DNA of 32,593 nucleotides from an uncultured Lachnospiraceae bacterium (GTDB taxonomy: Bacteria; Bacillota; Clostridia; Lachnospirales; Lachnospiraceae): NCBI GenBank assembly GCA_904395885.1, contig CAJFOF010000067.1, positions 1-32,593 on the forward strand. The letters run 5' to 3'. A program made the translations under genes and the position numbers. The notes under the pieces were generated by a model. It was not told the origin of the DNA and did not search any database. It saw nothing but the letters and a program-made list of their open reading frames with translations. Shown here one piece after another: positions 15,006 through 22,871 of the stretch. Numbering within the stretch: the stretch's first letter is position 1; every line of letters begins with the position of its first letter.

Positions 15006-15967
15006 TACAGGCTGACCTCCTTTACCATTTTGAGATAAAGCTCCTCCAAGCTGTCCTGCTGTTCCTGGATGCGGTAGATGGCCAGTCCCTGCTCGATAAG
15101 AAAACCAGCCAAAGCCCCGGTCTCTCTGTCATCAGGACAGGAAAGGCAGATTGTCCGGGACGGCGCGGTGGGGGCGGCTTGGCGGCCTCCGGCATCCTGG
15201 GAAGCAGGGCACAGCAGATGTGCAAACCGGCTTTTGGCGATAAGCGCCTCCGCTCTCCGGTTATCGGAAGTCCTGATCAGCAGAAATCTGGGATTTTTGG
15301 CTCGCAGCCCGGATAAAAGACCCTGATAAATCAGCCGGCCGCCGGAAATGATGCCGACGGTGTCGGATACCTGCTCAATTTCCGACAGAAGATGGCTGGA
15401 AATCATGACGGTCATGCCGTACTGCTGAGGCAGACTTTTGATCAGCTCCCTCATCTCGTGGATTCCCGAGGGATCCAGGCCGTTGGTCGGCTCATCCAGA
15501 AGGAGAAGGCGGGGGCTGCCCAGAAGGGCGTTGGCGATTCCAAGCCGCTGCTTCATTCCCAGGGAATAGTGGGAGGCTTTTTTGTGCTTCTGGGAATCCA
15601 TCCGCACGATCTTCAGCACCCGGTCGATCTCAGAAAACGGAAGGCCCTTCAGGGTGCAGCTGATCTTCAGGTTTTCGTACCCGGTCAGGTTGCCGTAGTA
15701 GGAGGGATTTTCGATCAGGGATCCGGTTTCGCTTAGAACCGCGATCCGGTTTTCTTCATTCATCTGATGTCCCAAAATGGAGATGGAACCGCTATCTTTG
15801 GGTGTCAGTCCCAAAAGCAGCTTCATTGTGGTGGTCTTCCCGGCTCCGTTGGGGCCTAAAAAGCCGTAGATGGAATTTTGTTCTATCAGAAGAGAGACAC
15901 CGTCCACCACGGGACGGTGGTGGTATGATTTGGTAAGGTCTTCTGTCTGAATAATAGCAGTCTTCAT
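15005..15967 (-). CDS. lantibiotic-resistance ABC ATPase, MutF/CprA/BcrA type
   Basis: A 320-residue ATPase subunit. Walker A is GPNGAGKTTTMKLLLG (about residues 39-54), Q-loop region SETGSLIENPSYYGNLTG, signature YSLGMKQRLGIANALLG, Walker B LLLLDEPTNGLDP and the switch His in ISSHLLSEI. This is the BcrA/MutF layout. The C-terminal extension is longer than in many relatives and includes a Pro/Ala-rich loop (QDAGGRQAAPTAPSRT) that looks like a lineage-specific insertion. AAAGGAG lies about 10 bases before ATG 15967. First gene of the resistance operon; a direct-repeat operator-like element lies upstream at 16083-16097, and a matching two-component system is encoded on the other strand. Confidence 0.93.
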   Translation of the reverse strand: MKTAIIQTEDLTKSYHHRPVVDGVSLLIEQNSIYGFLGPNGAGKTTTMKLLLGLTPKDSGSISILGHQMNEENRIAVLSETGSLIENPSYYGNLTGYENLKISCTLKGLPFSEIDRVLKIVRMDSQKHKKASHYSLGMKQRLGIANALLGSPRLLLLDEPTNGLDPSGIHEMRELIKSLPQQYGMTVMISSHLLSEIEQVSDTVGIISGGRLIYQGLLSGLRAKNPRFLLIRTSDNRRAEALIAKSRFAHLLCPASQDAGGRQAAPTAPSRTICLSCPDDRETGALAGFLIEQGLAIYRIQEQQDSLEELYLKMVKEVSL

Positions 15968-16082
15968 GTGATGGATACTCCTTTCGCTTTTTGGATTTTG
16001 TGGCGCCGGGGCTTATAACACTGCTTTCCGTCCCGGCACTTTCATGGTAATGCCAGGGGCTTACCGCAGCCTTTGGAGAACC

Positions 16083-16097
16083 TTAATTTTACTTTAA
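16083..16097. promoter_or_regulatory. candidate response-regulator operator for the ABC operon
   Basis: TTAA at 16083-16086 and TTAA at 16094-16097, an 11-base period within CCTTAATTTTACTTTAAC, followed directly by TATCTT. The same arrangement occurs before the regulator gene (16914-16928). An 11-base direct repeat is the usual OmpR/PhoB-type site. A weak -10 (TACCAT, minus strand, at 16044-16049) lies at a suitable distance for the ABC operon. Confidence 0.55.
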
Positions 16098-16148
16098 CTA
16101 TCTTGGGGATTGTTGAGTGAAGATTATGGGGACAGCAGAATGGGAATA

Positions 16149-16177
16149 TTGCAATAATACGAATACTCTTTTAGAAT
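16149..16177 (+). promoter_or_regulatory. sigma-A promoter for the DUF1905 gene
   Basis: TTGCAA at 16149-16154, a 17-base spacer and TAGAAT at 16172-16177, about 40 bases before the start codon at 16219. Confidence 0.6.
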
Positions 16178-16218
16178 AGATCTAAAAATAGTAGAAAAAT
16201 AGAAATGGGGAAACGGGA

Positions 16219-16917
16219 ATGAACGAGAAACGGTATGAATTTTCAGCAACGATTGAAGCAGTTCCGGCCAAGGGCGGAGCCTATATACGCTTTCCGTACA
16301 ATATAAAAGAAGAATTTGGAAAGGGGCGGGTAAAAGTACAAGTTACCTTTGACGGTGAGCAGTATTGCGGGAGCATTGTAAATATGGGGGTAAAAAATGA
16401 GGATGGATCAGTCTGCTATATCATAGGAATCCGTAAAGATATACGGAATAAAATCGGAAAACAGCCGGGAGACACGGTTTTGGTCACGGTGCAGGAAATA
16501 GAAGAGGTAAAGAATAAGTGGCAATGTCCAAAATGCGGCCGGGTTTTTAAAAATGTAAACCAAGAACATTATTGCGGTGAAGCGCCGAAAACAATTGAAG
16601 AATATATATTGGGTCAACCAGAGCAGATACAGCCGATGCTGCGCCAAATACAGGAAACCATCAGAGCGGAGATACCAGATGCGGTGGAAAAGATATCGTG
16701 GAGTATGCCGACATATTGGAATAAACATAATTTAATACAATTTGCAGTATTCAGAAACCATATCGGCCTGTACCCCGGACCGGAAGCCGTGGCGGTATTT
16801 GCAGACAGGCTGCAGGAATATCGGACAAGCAAAGGCGCTATCCAGCTTCCGTATGACAGGCCTTTGCCGCTGGAACTGATTGGGGATATTGCGAGATGGT
16901 GCGGAGAGAACCCTTAA
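16219..16917 (+). CDS. DUF1905 / zinc-ribbon / DUF1801 fusion protein
   Basis: A 232-residue cytoplasmic protein with three parts. Residues about 1-95 are a small beta-barrel of the DUF1905 type (YEFSATIEAVPAKGGAYIRF; later GKQPGDTVLVTV). Residues about 98-120 hold a possible metal knuckle (WQCPKCGRVF, then HYCG). Residues about 125-232 look like DUF1801/YdhG (EAVEKISW-like DAVEKISWSMPTYW, then HIGLYPGPEAV). Both outer domains are of unknown biochemical role; I recall iron-binding or stress links for the latter group, with low certainty. The ribosome binding site is weak. The gene lies between the resistance transporter and the two-component genes, and its stop codon is inside the second TTAA operator-like element. 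Confidence 0.8.
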   Translation: MNEKRYEFSATIEAVPAKGGAYIRFPYNIKEEFGKGRVKVQVTFDGEQYCGSIVNMGVKNEDGSVCYIIGIRKDIRNKIGKQPGDTVLVTVQEIEEVKNKWQCPKCGRVFKNVNQEHYCGEAPKTIEEYILGQPEQIQPMLRQIQETIRAEIPDAVEKISWSMPTYWNKHNLIQFAVFRNHIGLYPGPEAVAVFADRLQEYRTSKGAIQLPYDRPLPLELIGDIARWCGENP

Positions 16918-16928
16918 ATTTAGCTTAA
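16914..16928. promoter_or_regulatory. candidate autoregulatory operator of the two-component operon
   Basis: TTAA at 16914-16917 and TTAA at 16925-16928 (11-base period, in CTTAAATTTAGCTTAAAT), followed by CTATCTT. It mirrors the element at 16083-16097. A possible -10 (TAAGAT) lies about 40 bases downstream, before the regulator start at 16999. Confidence 0.55.
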
Positions 16929-16998
16929 ATCTATCTTCTGTCCGGAAAATTCAGTGAAAAATATGGTAAGATTGGAAAAAGGCGGAGGAGGGGAGAAT

Positions 16999-17712
16999 AT
17001 GGAATGCGAACAGGCAAGGATTCTAATTGTGGATGACAACTTAGAGCTGTGCCAGATGATTGAGAACATATTGGCGCAGGACGGATTTCTGCGGGTGAGC
17101 TACTGCCTGTCCTGTGAAGAGGCGAGGAAACGCCTGGGAGAATCTCTGTGGGACTTTATTATATTAGATGTCAATTTTCCGGGTGAAGATGGATTCCATT
17201 TTTTTAAGGAACTAAAAGAAAAATCGGATATCCCCGTGCTTTTTCTGTCAGCCAGAGATCAGAATGAAGATCGGCTGACAGGGCTGGGATTGGGGGCTGA
17301 CGACTATATGACAAAGCCGTTTTTGCCCAAAGAGCTGCTTTTGCGGGTAAGAGCTATTCTGCGGCGTACCTATCGGGGCTGTGAGAAGACGGAAGAAAAA
17401 CTAATGGTCGGGGAGAGAGAAGTGGATCTGGAGGCCGGCGTTGTGCGCCTGGCTGGCGACCTGCCGGAGAAAGAGCGGGAGATTCCTCTGACGAACAAAG
17501 AGTACCATCTGCTGAAGCTGTTTTTAGAGAACAGAGGAAAAATACTGACTCTGGACTTTTTGGCGGAGGCAGTCTGGGGTGCGAATTATTACGGGTATGA
17601 AAACACCTTGATGGTACATATTCGCAAACTGCGGGAAAAAATCGAAGAAAATCCATCGACTCCTCAATGGCTGATTACCGTGAAAGGACTGGGATACAGG
17701 CTGAACCGATGA
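16999..17712 (+). CDS. OmpR-family response regulator of the peptide-resistance locus
   Basis: A 237-residue response regulator. The receiver domain (about 7-120) has the acidic pair Asp12-Asp13 (ILIVDDNLELCQM), phospho-acceptor Asp57 (FIILDVNFPGEDG) and the Lys of DDYMTKPF. The C-terminal winged helix (about 140-237) includes LTNKEYHLLKLFLENRGKIL and VHIRKLREKIEENP, typical of OmpR/PhoB. I start at ATG 16999 because GGAGGGGAG lies just upstream; an earlier in-frame GTG at 16954 would give an unusual N-terminal tail. It overlaps the kinase gene (ATGA). By analogy with CprR/LanR, it should activate the divergent ABC operon. Confidence 0.92.
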   Translation: MECEQARILIVDDNLELCQMIENILAQDGFLRVSYCLSCEEARKRLGESLWDFIILDVNFPGEDGFHFFKELKEKSDIPVLFLSARDQNEDRLTGLGLGADDYMTKPFLPKELLLRVRAILRRTYRGCEKTEEKLMVGEREVDLEAGVVRLAGDLPEKEREIPLTNKEYHLLKLFLENRGKILTLDFLAEAVWGANYYGYENTLMVHIRKLREKIEENPSTPQWLITVKGLGYRLNR

Positions 17713-19109
17713 AGAGCTTAATGAAAATCTACCTGAAATATGTAGTGTCAGTGGTTGTGATTGCATTTGTATTTTTCTTTTTCCAGGTGATGCTGACCCT
17801 TTATGTGGGGACAAAGCTGAATCTGAACGGAGGACCGGCAGAAGGGAGAAAAGTGTATGCAAGGGAACTGGCATCCGTTCTGGAGAACGGAGACTGGACA
17901 GAGGAACAGATAGAGGGGATTCTGGCGGAGGCCGGGGCAGAATTTGCCATGGTTCTGGATCAGAAGGGAGAGCTTTTTTTGAGATTTCATCTGCCTCAGG
18001 AGCTGGACCGGAACTATGACGCCGGAGAGATTGCTTCTTTTTCCCGGTGGTATCTGGAGGACTATCCGGTGACCTGCTGGGATATGAGCGGAAATCTTCT
18101 GGTGATCGGATATCCCAAAGGGAGCTACTGGAAGTACAGTGTTGTGATGACCATGGATAATCTTAACAAGTATATGGTGATGCTGGCAATTGGACTTTTG
18201 GCTACGGCGGCCTTCACGCTGATCCTGATCATTGGATTCGGATTCCGATATTTCCGGAAAATGAAAACAGTGGTATGCGCGATCAACGATCTTTCTCAGG
18301 AAAAGACGGTCTGTCTTCAGGAGACCGGAACGATGGGAGAGATCGGACAGAGTCTGAACCGGACATCGAAAATTCTTGCGCGGCAGAGGGAAAAGCTGCA
18401 GCGGAGGGACGAGGCCAGGACCCGGTGGATCAGCGCTGTATCCCACGATATCCGGACGCCGCTGTCTCTGATTATGGGATATGGGGAGATCCTGGAACAG
18501 AGGCTGTCCCTGGACAGAGACAGCCGGAAAAAGGCAGGGATTATTAAAGAGCAGAGCCTGCAGATCAAGGAATTGATAGAGGATCTGAATCTGACCTCCA
18601 AATTAGAGTACGATATGCAGCCTCTTAGAAAGGAAATGGTCTGTTTATCAGCACTTCTCAGGGAAGCAGTGGCGGAGGCTGTAAATAGAGCCGAGGAAAA
18701 TGGAGCCATGTATCCGGTTCAGTTGGAAATTTCGCAAGACCTGGAGGGGAAATTTGTCCAGGCGGATAGCCGGCTTTTGCTGAGGGCCTTTCGCAATCTG
18801 CTGAACAATGCAGTGAACCACAACCCTGAGGGATGCGCGGTGTCTGTGAACGCAGAGATAGAGGAGCCTAAAAAGAGAAAAGGCGAGCAGCAGACTGGTT
18901 GGGCGAACCTGAGTTTTTATAATTCAGGAAAGGGCCTGCCGGGGGAAATAGAAGAATTTATCAACAGCGGTACAGAACCGGACAGCGGGACGCATATCAT
19001 GGGCCTCAGAATTGTAAAGCAGATTATATTGGCACACGGCGGGGAGATCTGGGCCAGGACCAACGGCATAGAATTAAAAATCCCGCTCTGCAAAGAGCGG
19101 GAGGAATAA
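17709..19109 (+). CDS. sensor histidine kinase of the peptide-resistance locus
   Basis: A 466-residue sensor kinase. TM1 covers about residues 9-32, an extracellular sensor of roughly 120 residues follows, then TM2 at about 157-180 and a HAMP-like linker. The HisKA domain carries His246 (WISAVSHDIRTPLSL). The ATPase domain has an N box (FRNLLNNAVNHN), but the first glycine box reads YNSGKGLP rather than DxGxG, a change also seen among lantibiotic-sensing kinases. The last box is THIMGLRIVKQI. The start at ATG 17709 overlaps the regulator stop. The product presumably senses a lantibiotic or cationic peptide directly or through the transporter. A hairpin lies within its last codons. Confidence 0.92.
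   Translation: MKSLMKIYLKYVVSVVVIAFVFFFFQVMLTLYVGTKLNLNGGPAEGRKVYARELASVLENGDWTEEQIEGILAEAGAEFAMVLDQKGELFLRFHLPQELDRNYDAGEIASFSRWYLEDYPVTCWDMSGNLLVIGYPKGSYWKYSVVMTMDNLNKYMVMLAIGLLATAAFTLILIIGFGFRYFRKMKTVVCAINDLSQEKTVCLQETGTMGEIGQSLNRTSKILARQREKLQRRDEARTRWISAVSHDIRTPLSLIMGYGEILEQRLSLDRDSRKKAGIIKEQSLQIKELIEDLNLTSKLEYDMQPLRKEMVCLSALLREAVAEAVNRAEENGAMYPVQLEISQDLEGKFVQADSRLLLRAFRNLLNNAVNHNPEGCAVSVNAEIEEPKKRKGEQQTGWANLSFYNSGKGLPGEIEEFINSGTEPDSGTHIMGLRIVKQIILAHGGEIWARTNGIELKIPLCKEREE
19070..19101 (-). terminator. minus-strand terminator after the cytidylate-kinase fragment
   Basis: CCCGCTCT at 19082-19089 and AGAGCGGG at 19094-19101 form an 8-bp stem. Read on the minus strand it is followed by ATTTTTAATT, so it suits the minus-strand gene remnant. 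It lies inside the last codons of the histidine kinase gene. Confidence 0.5.
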
Positions 19110-19120
19110 ATATTCACGGA

Positions 19121-19351
19121 TCAGTACAGTGTCTGCAGAAGCTCCACACATTTTTCGATGCCCAGAACGCCGCTGTCCAGGGAAATGTAATAGTTTTTTG
19201 CGTAGCCCCATTTCATATTTGTGTAGAAACGGTGGTAGGCTGCCCTCCGTTTGTCTTTCTCTTTGATTCGCTGTTCCGGAGATGCTTCGCGCTCTCCGTA
19301 CACATTTACGATCCGTTCCGCGCGGTATGCCAGGCTGGCATGGATAAATAA
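19121..19351 (-). pseudogene. cytidylate-kinase-like protein, C-terminal fragment
   Basis: About 76 codons matching the C-terminal third of the cytidylate-kinase-like family (roughly 200 residues) common in Lachnospiraceae. The fragment starts at LFIHASLAYRAERIVNVYG, runs through a basic helix (IKEKDKRRAAYHRFY) and ends with the typical KWGYAKNYYISLDSGVLGIE. The N-terminal P-loop half is missing. Upstream on the minus strand, sequence changes at about 19,352-19,367 into a hairpin unrelated to the gene. It is probably a leftover of a deletion or rearrangement. Confidence 0.8.
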
Positions 19352-19366
19352 TGATAGATAAATAAA

Positions 19367-19415
19367 GCGTGCAGCACTGCATCGCTGGATTTACGCCGCA
19401 GGCTACACGCTTTTT
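19367..19415 (+). terminator. hairpin with T-run
   Basis: GCGTGCAGC from 19367 pairs with GCTACACGC up to 19410 (one mismatch), with an inner CTGC/GCAG stem, and five T follow. It looks like a plus-strand terminator, perhaps for the two-component operon. It directly abuts the break of the cytidylate-kinase fragment. Confidence 0.55.
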
Positions 19416-19504
19416 AACGGAAATTTCAGGAAAATTTCAAAGGGACTTTTGAACAAAAAATATCTAGTATTTTATTGGGAAAAATGATAAAAAAAATTTT
19501 TTAC

Positions 19505-19533
19505 TTACAGAGAGAAATTTGAAGCGGTATAAT
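19505..19533 (+). promoter_or_regulatory. sigma-A promoter of the carD-like gene
   Basis: TTACAG at 19505-19510, 17 bases, then a consensus TATAAT at 19528-19533, about 30 bases before the ATG. Confidence 0.7.
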
Positions 19534-19562
19534 AAAATCAGGGAAAGGAGTGGAATTTTTAG

Positions 19563-20087
19563 ATGTTTAAGAAGAATGAGTACGTAATGCATGACACCAG
19601 AGGCGTATGCCAGGTAGAAGACGTTACCCCGCTGGATTTCTCTGAGAAAGAAAAGCTGTATTATAAATTAGTTCCGGTATTTGACAGGGATACGATCCTC
19701 TATGTCCCGGTCTGCGGAGGACCGACGGGAAAAATCTCTCTGCGCCCTGTTATCACAAGGGATGAGGCTTTGGAACTGATCAGGATGATGCCGGAGATTG
19801 AGGCGAAGTCTTATACAAACTTTAAGGAGCAGGCCCAGATCTGCCGGGAGATTCTTTATTCGAGAGATCAGAGAGAGCGAATCGCTTTAATGAAAGGGAT
19901 CTTTCAAAATGGAATGAAACGGAAGAAGAGCGGAAAGACCCTGTCTGCCAATGAGAGGGAAAGCCGGAAGGTGGCAGAAGCCTTCCTCTATGGAGAGCTG
20001 GCAGTCGCTCTGGACATTCCTGTAGATCAGGTGGAGGATTATATCGCTGGCGAGCTGAAAAAAACGGGCGCTGCGGAACAGAGCTGA
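19563..20087 (+). CDS. CarD-family RNA polymerase-binding regulator
   Basis: A 174-residue protein. The N-terminal domain (about 1-60) has the CarD/CdnL/TRCF RNA-polymerase-interacting fold: MFKKNEYVMHDTRGVCQVED, then YYKLVPVFDRDTILYVPV. The C-terminal helical domain contains RIALMKGIFQNGMKRKKSGK and ERESRKVAEAFLYGELAVAL, the part that contacts promoter DNA near the -10 region in CarD proteins. Such proteins stabilise open complexes and tune rRNA or stress transcription. AAAGGAG lies 12 bases before the ATG, a long spacing. It has its own promoter and precedes a nitroreductase gene by 100 bases. Confidence 0.88.
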   Translation: MFKKNEYVMHDTRGVCQVEDVTPLDFSEKEKLYYKLVPVFDRDTILYVPVCGGPTGKISLRPVITRDEALELIRMMPEIEAKSYTNFKEQAQICREILYSRDQRERIALMKGIFQNGMKRKKSGKTLSANERESRKVAEAFLYGELAVALDIPVDQVEDYIAGELKKTGAAEQS

Positions 20088-20187
20088 TCGGCCGGGACTG
20101 GATTTTTGTGCAGGGCTGTGGTACCATAGAAGCTACAGCGGCCATGTACACAGGCGCTGAAATTATCTTTGGTCAGGAGGAATTCAG

Positions 20188-20982
20188 ATGGACAATCAGG
20201 TTTTAGAGATCCTAAAGAGGCGCGTGTCCCTGCGAACATACGACAACCAGCCAGTCACAGAAGAGGAACTGAATGCCATTTTGAAGGCAGCGATGCAGGC
20301 ACCCACCGCTGGAAATCAGATGCTTTACTCCATTATTGTAATCAGAGACCAGGAAAAGAAAGCTCTGCTCAGCAAAAGCTGCGATAATCAGCCATTTATC
20401 GCCAAGGCGCCATTGCTGCTGCTCTTTGTTGCAGACCAGCACAAGTGGTTCGAATACTACAAGAAGAATGGGGTTCGGGAGTTCTGTGATGCTCACAGAG
20501 AAGAAGGTTTCCTTTTTGAAGCTCCCCAGGAATCCGATCTGTTCCTGGCCTGTGAGGACGCAATGATTGCGGCCCAGAACGCAGTCATTGCAGCCGAGTC
20601 GTTGGGGATAGGTTCTTGCTATATCGGCGACATTGTGGAAAATTTTGAATTCCACCAGAAACTTTTCCGGCTGCCCCAGTATGTGTTCCCCATAGCGCTC
20701 CTGTGCATGGGCCATTACAAAGAGGATCACAGACGGGTGCATCAGCAGCGCTTTGATCCCAAGTTCGTAGTTTTCAACGAAGAGTATCGGGAACTGACTG
20801 ACGAGGAATACCGGGAGATGTTCGCTCATCAGGAGACATTTTACCGGGAGAATAATCCTTATGGAGCGGAGAATTATGCCCAGATGTTTTATGCCAGAAA
20901 AACCGGGGCGGCGTTCAGCAAGGAGATGGCCAGATCGGTCAGGGTAGCGCTGAAAGAGTGGAGCGGAAGAATCCTTCAATAA
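20188..20982 (+). CDS. nitroreductase-family flavoprotein
   Basis: A 264-residue FMN-dependent nitroreductase-family protein, likely reducing nitro, quinone or flavin substrates with NAD(P)H in the cytoplasm. The N-terminal FMN phosphate-binding motif is RRVSLRTYDNQPVTEEELN, with APTAGNQMLYSIIV following. The second FMN region is NAVIAAESLGIGSCYIGDI. Length and tail suggest an NfsA/FRP-like subgroup, with an extra C-terminal arm (YGAENYAQMFYARKTGAAF). CAGGAGGA lies upstream of the ATG. It may be read through from the carD-like gene; no promoter stands out between them. Confidence 0.92.
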   Translation: MDNQVLEILKRRVSLRTYDNQPVTEEELNAILKAAMQAPTAGNQMLYSIIVIRDQEKKALLSKSCDNQPFIAKAPLLLLFVADQHKWFEYYKKNGVREFCDAHREEGFLFEAPQESDLFLACEDAMIAAQNAVIAAESLGIGSCYIGDIVENFEFHQKLFRLPQYVFPIALLCMGHYKEDHRRVHQQRFDPKFVVFNEEYRELTDEEYREMFAHQETFYRENNPYGAENYAQMFYARKTGAAFSKEMARSVRVALKEWSGRILQ

Positions 20983-21100
20983 ACAGGCAGAAAACCTTCC
21001 GCTCATCTGAAATTTGGGGTTGTATTTTATGGAATTTATTCCGTTACAGGCTCCATGAGGAAAAAGAAACATTTTTATAACAGGAAATTTCATAAAAACC

Positions 21101-21181
21101 TTGCAAATATCGGGATTTTTAGGTATAACTGAATCGATAACAAGGAATAACTGAGAGGGGCCGGATAAGACCCCTCTTTTC
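21101..21181 (+). promoter_or_regulatory. promoter and leader hairpin of the ABC-F gene
   Basis: TTGCAA at 21101-21106, 17 bases, TATAAC at 21124-21129. Between this promoter and the ABC-F start is an intrinsic-terminator-like hairpin: AGAGGGG at 21154-21160 with CCCCTCT at 21171-21177, followed by TTTC. No gene lies between promoter and hairpin, so it looks like a transcription attenuator in the leader. No leader peptide with an ATG is visible. Confidence 0.6.
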
Positions 21182-21208
21182 ATGAGTTTTAAGAAAGGGT
21201 AGTAGGCA

Positions 21209-22846
21209 ATGATCAGTGCAAACAATATTACGTTACGATTGGGAAAGAAGGCGTTGTTTGAGGACGTAAATATTAAATTTACGGAGGGAAACTGCTATGG
21301 CGTCATCGGCGCCAACGGTGCAGGAAAATCTACATTTTTAAAAATCCTGTCCGGCCAGTTGGAACCCACCAGCGGCGAAGTGGTGATTACACCTGGGCAG
21401 AGGCTGTCCTTCCTGCAGCAGGATCATTTCAAATACGATGAGTACCAGGTTCTGGACACGGTTATCATGGGAAATGCCCGGCTGTATGAAATCATGAAGG
21501 AAAAAGAAGCCATCTACATGAAGGAAGACTTTACCGACGAGGACGGCATCAAGGCGGCTGAACTGGAAGGCGAGTTTGCCACCATGAATGGCTGGGAGGC
21601 AGAATCCGATGCGGCAAACCTGCTGAACGGCCTGGGAATTGAACCGGAATTTCACTATCAGCTTCTGAAAGAGCTCACCGGCGCCCAGAAAGTAAAGGTG
21701 CTGCTGGCTCAGGCCCTTTTTGGCAACCCGGACATCCTGCTTCTGGACGAGCCGACAAACCATCTGGATCTGGATGCTATCGCATGGCTGGAAGAGTTTT
21801 TGATCAATTTTGAGAACACCGTGATCGTGGTGTCCCACGACCGGTATTTCCTGAACAAAGTCTGCACCATGATTGCGGATATCGATTACAGCAAGATCCA
21901 GCTTTACGCAGGAAACTATGATTTCTGGTACGAATCCAGCCAGTTGATGATTCGCCAGATGAAGGAAGCTAACCGGAAAAAGGAAGAGAAGATCAAGGAG
22001 TTGCAGGAATTTATTCAGCGCTTCTCCGCCAACGCATCTAAATCAAAGCAGGCGACGTCCAGAAAGCGCGCCCTGGAGAAAATTGAGCTGGATGACATCA
22101 AGCCCTCCAGCAGGAAATATCCCTATATTGATTTCCGCCCGGCAAGAGAGATCGGAAACGAGGTCCTTACGGTTGAAAATCTGACCAAGACCATCGACGG
22201 CGTGAAGGTGCTGGATCACATCTCCTTTATCCTGAACCGGGAAGACAAAGTGGCTCTGGTGGGACCCAATGAGCATGCAAAGACGGTTCTGTTCCAGATC
22301 CTGGCCGGGGAGATGGAGCCGGACGAGGGCAGCTACAAATGGGGACTGACCACCACCCAGTCTTATTTCCCCAAGGACAACAGCGCAGAGTTCGACAACG
22401 ACGATACCATTGTAGACTGGCTGACTCAGTACTCTCCGGAGAAGGACGTCACCTATGTGCGCGGCTTCCTGGGAAGAATGCTGTTTGCCGGGGAGGACGG
22501 CGTGAAGAAGGTGAAGGTTCTGTCCGGAGGCGAGAAAGTGCGCTGCATGCTGTCCAAGCTGATGATCTCCGGGGCCAATGTCCTGATGCTGGATGAACCC
22601 ACCGACCACCTGGATATGGAATCCATCACGGCTTTAAACAACGGCCTGATCAAATTCCCGGGCGTCCTGATCTTCTCCTCCAGAGACCATCAGATCGTCC
22701 AGACCACGGCAAACCGGATTATGGAGATCGTAAACGGACAGCTAATCGACAAGATTACCACCTACGATGAGTACCTGGAGAGCGATGCGATGGCCAGAAA
22801 GAGACAGGTATTTACGGTAACAGAGAGCGAAGAGGCAGACGATTAA
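21209..22846 (+). CDS. ABC-F family ATPase (ribosome-associated type)
   Basis: A 545-residue soluble protein with two ATPase domains and no membrane segment, so an ABC-F protein acting at the ribosome (translation factor or antibiotic protection) and not a transporter. Domain 1 is intact: GANGAGKST, LTGAQKVKVLLAQAL, LLLDEPTNHLD and SHDRYF. A charged linker follows (about 245-310, KEANRKKEEKIKELQEF), matching the inter-domain arm. Domain 2 is unusual: the Walker A region reads GPNEHAKTV (residues 352-360), the D-loop region is DEPTDHLD, and the switch His is replaced by Arg492 (SSRDHQIV). The signature LSGGEKVRCML is normal. The ribosome binding site is weak (AAAGGG). A leader hairpin suggests regulated expression. 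Confidence 0.92.
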   Translation: MISANNITLRLGKKALFEDVNIKFTEGNCYGVIGANGAGKSTFLKILSGQLEPTSGEVVITPGQRLSFLQQDHFKYDEYQVLDTVIMGNARLYEIMKEKEAIYMKEDFTDEDGIKAAELEGEFATMNGWEAESDAANLLNGLGIEPEFHYQLLKELTGAQKVKVLLAQALFGNPDILLLDEPTNHLDLDAIAWLEEFLINFENTVIVVSHDRYFLNKVCTMIADIDYSKIQLYAGNYDFWYESSQLMIRQMKEANRKKEEKIKELQEFIQRFSANASKSKQATSRKRALEKIELDDIKPSSRKYPYIDFRPAREIGNEVLTVENLTKTIDGVKVLDHISFILNREDKVALVGPNEHAKTVLFQILAGEMEPDEGSYKWGLTTTQSYFPKDNSAEFDNDDTIVDWLTQYSPEKDVTYVRGFLGRMLFAGEDGVKKVKVLSGGEKVRCMLSKLMISGANVLMLDEPTDHLDMESITALNNGLIKFPGVLIFSSRDHQIVQTTANRIMEIVNGQLIDKITTYDEYLESDAMARKRQVFTVTESEEADD

Positions 22847-22871
22847 AAACAGAAAAATGCGATATGATAAA

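Noticed and set aside
20961..21004. Inverted repeat GAGCGGAAG with CTTCCGCTC at the end of the nitroreductase gene as a terminator
   Set aside because: The 9-bp stem is perfect, but it starts inside the gene, has a 26-base loop and is not followed by a T-run.
20212..21225. 337-residue minus-strand open frame opposite the nitroreductase
   Set aside because: It lies antisense to a clear flavoprotein gene and has no recognisable domain.
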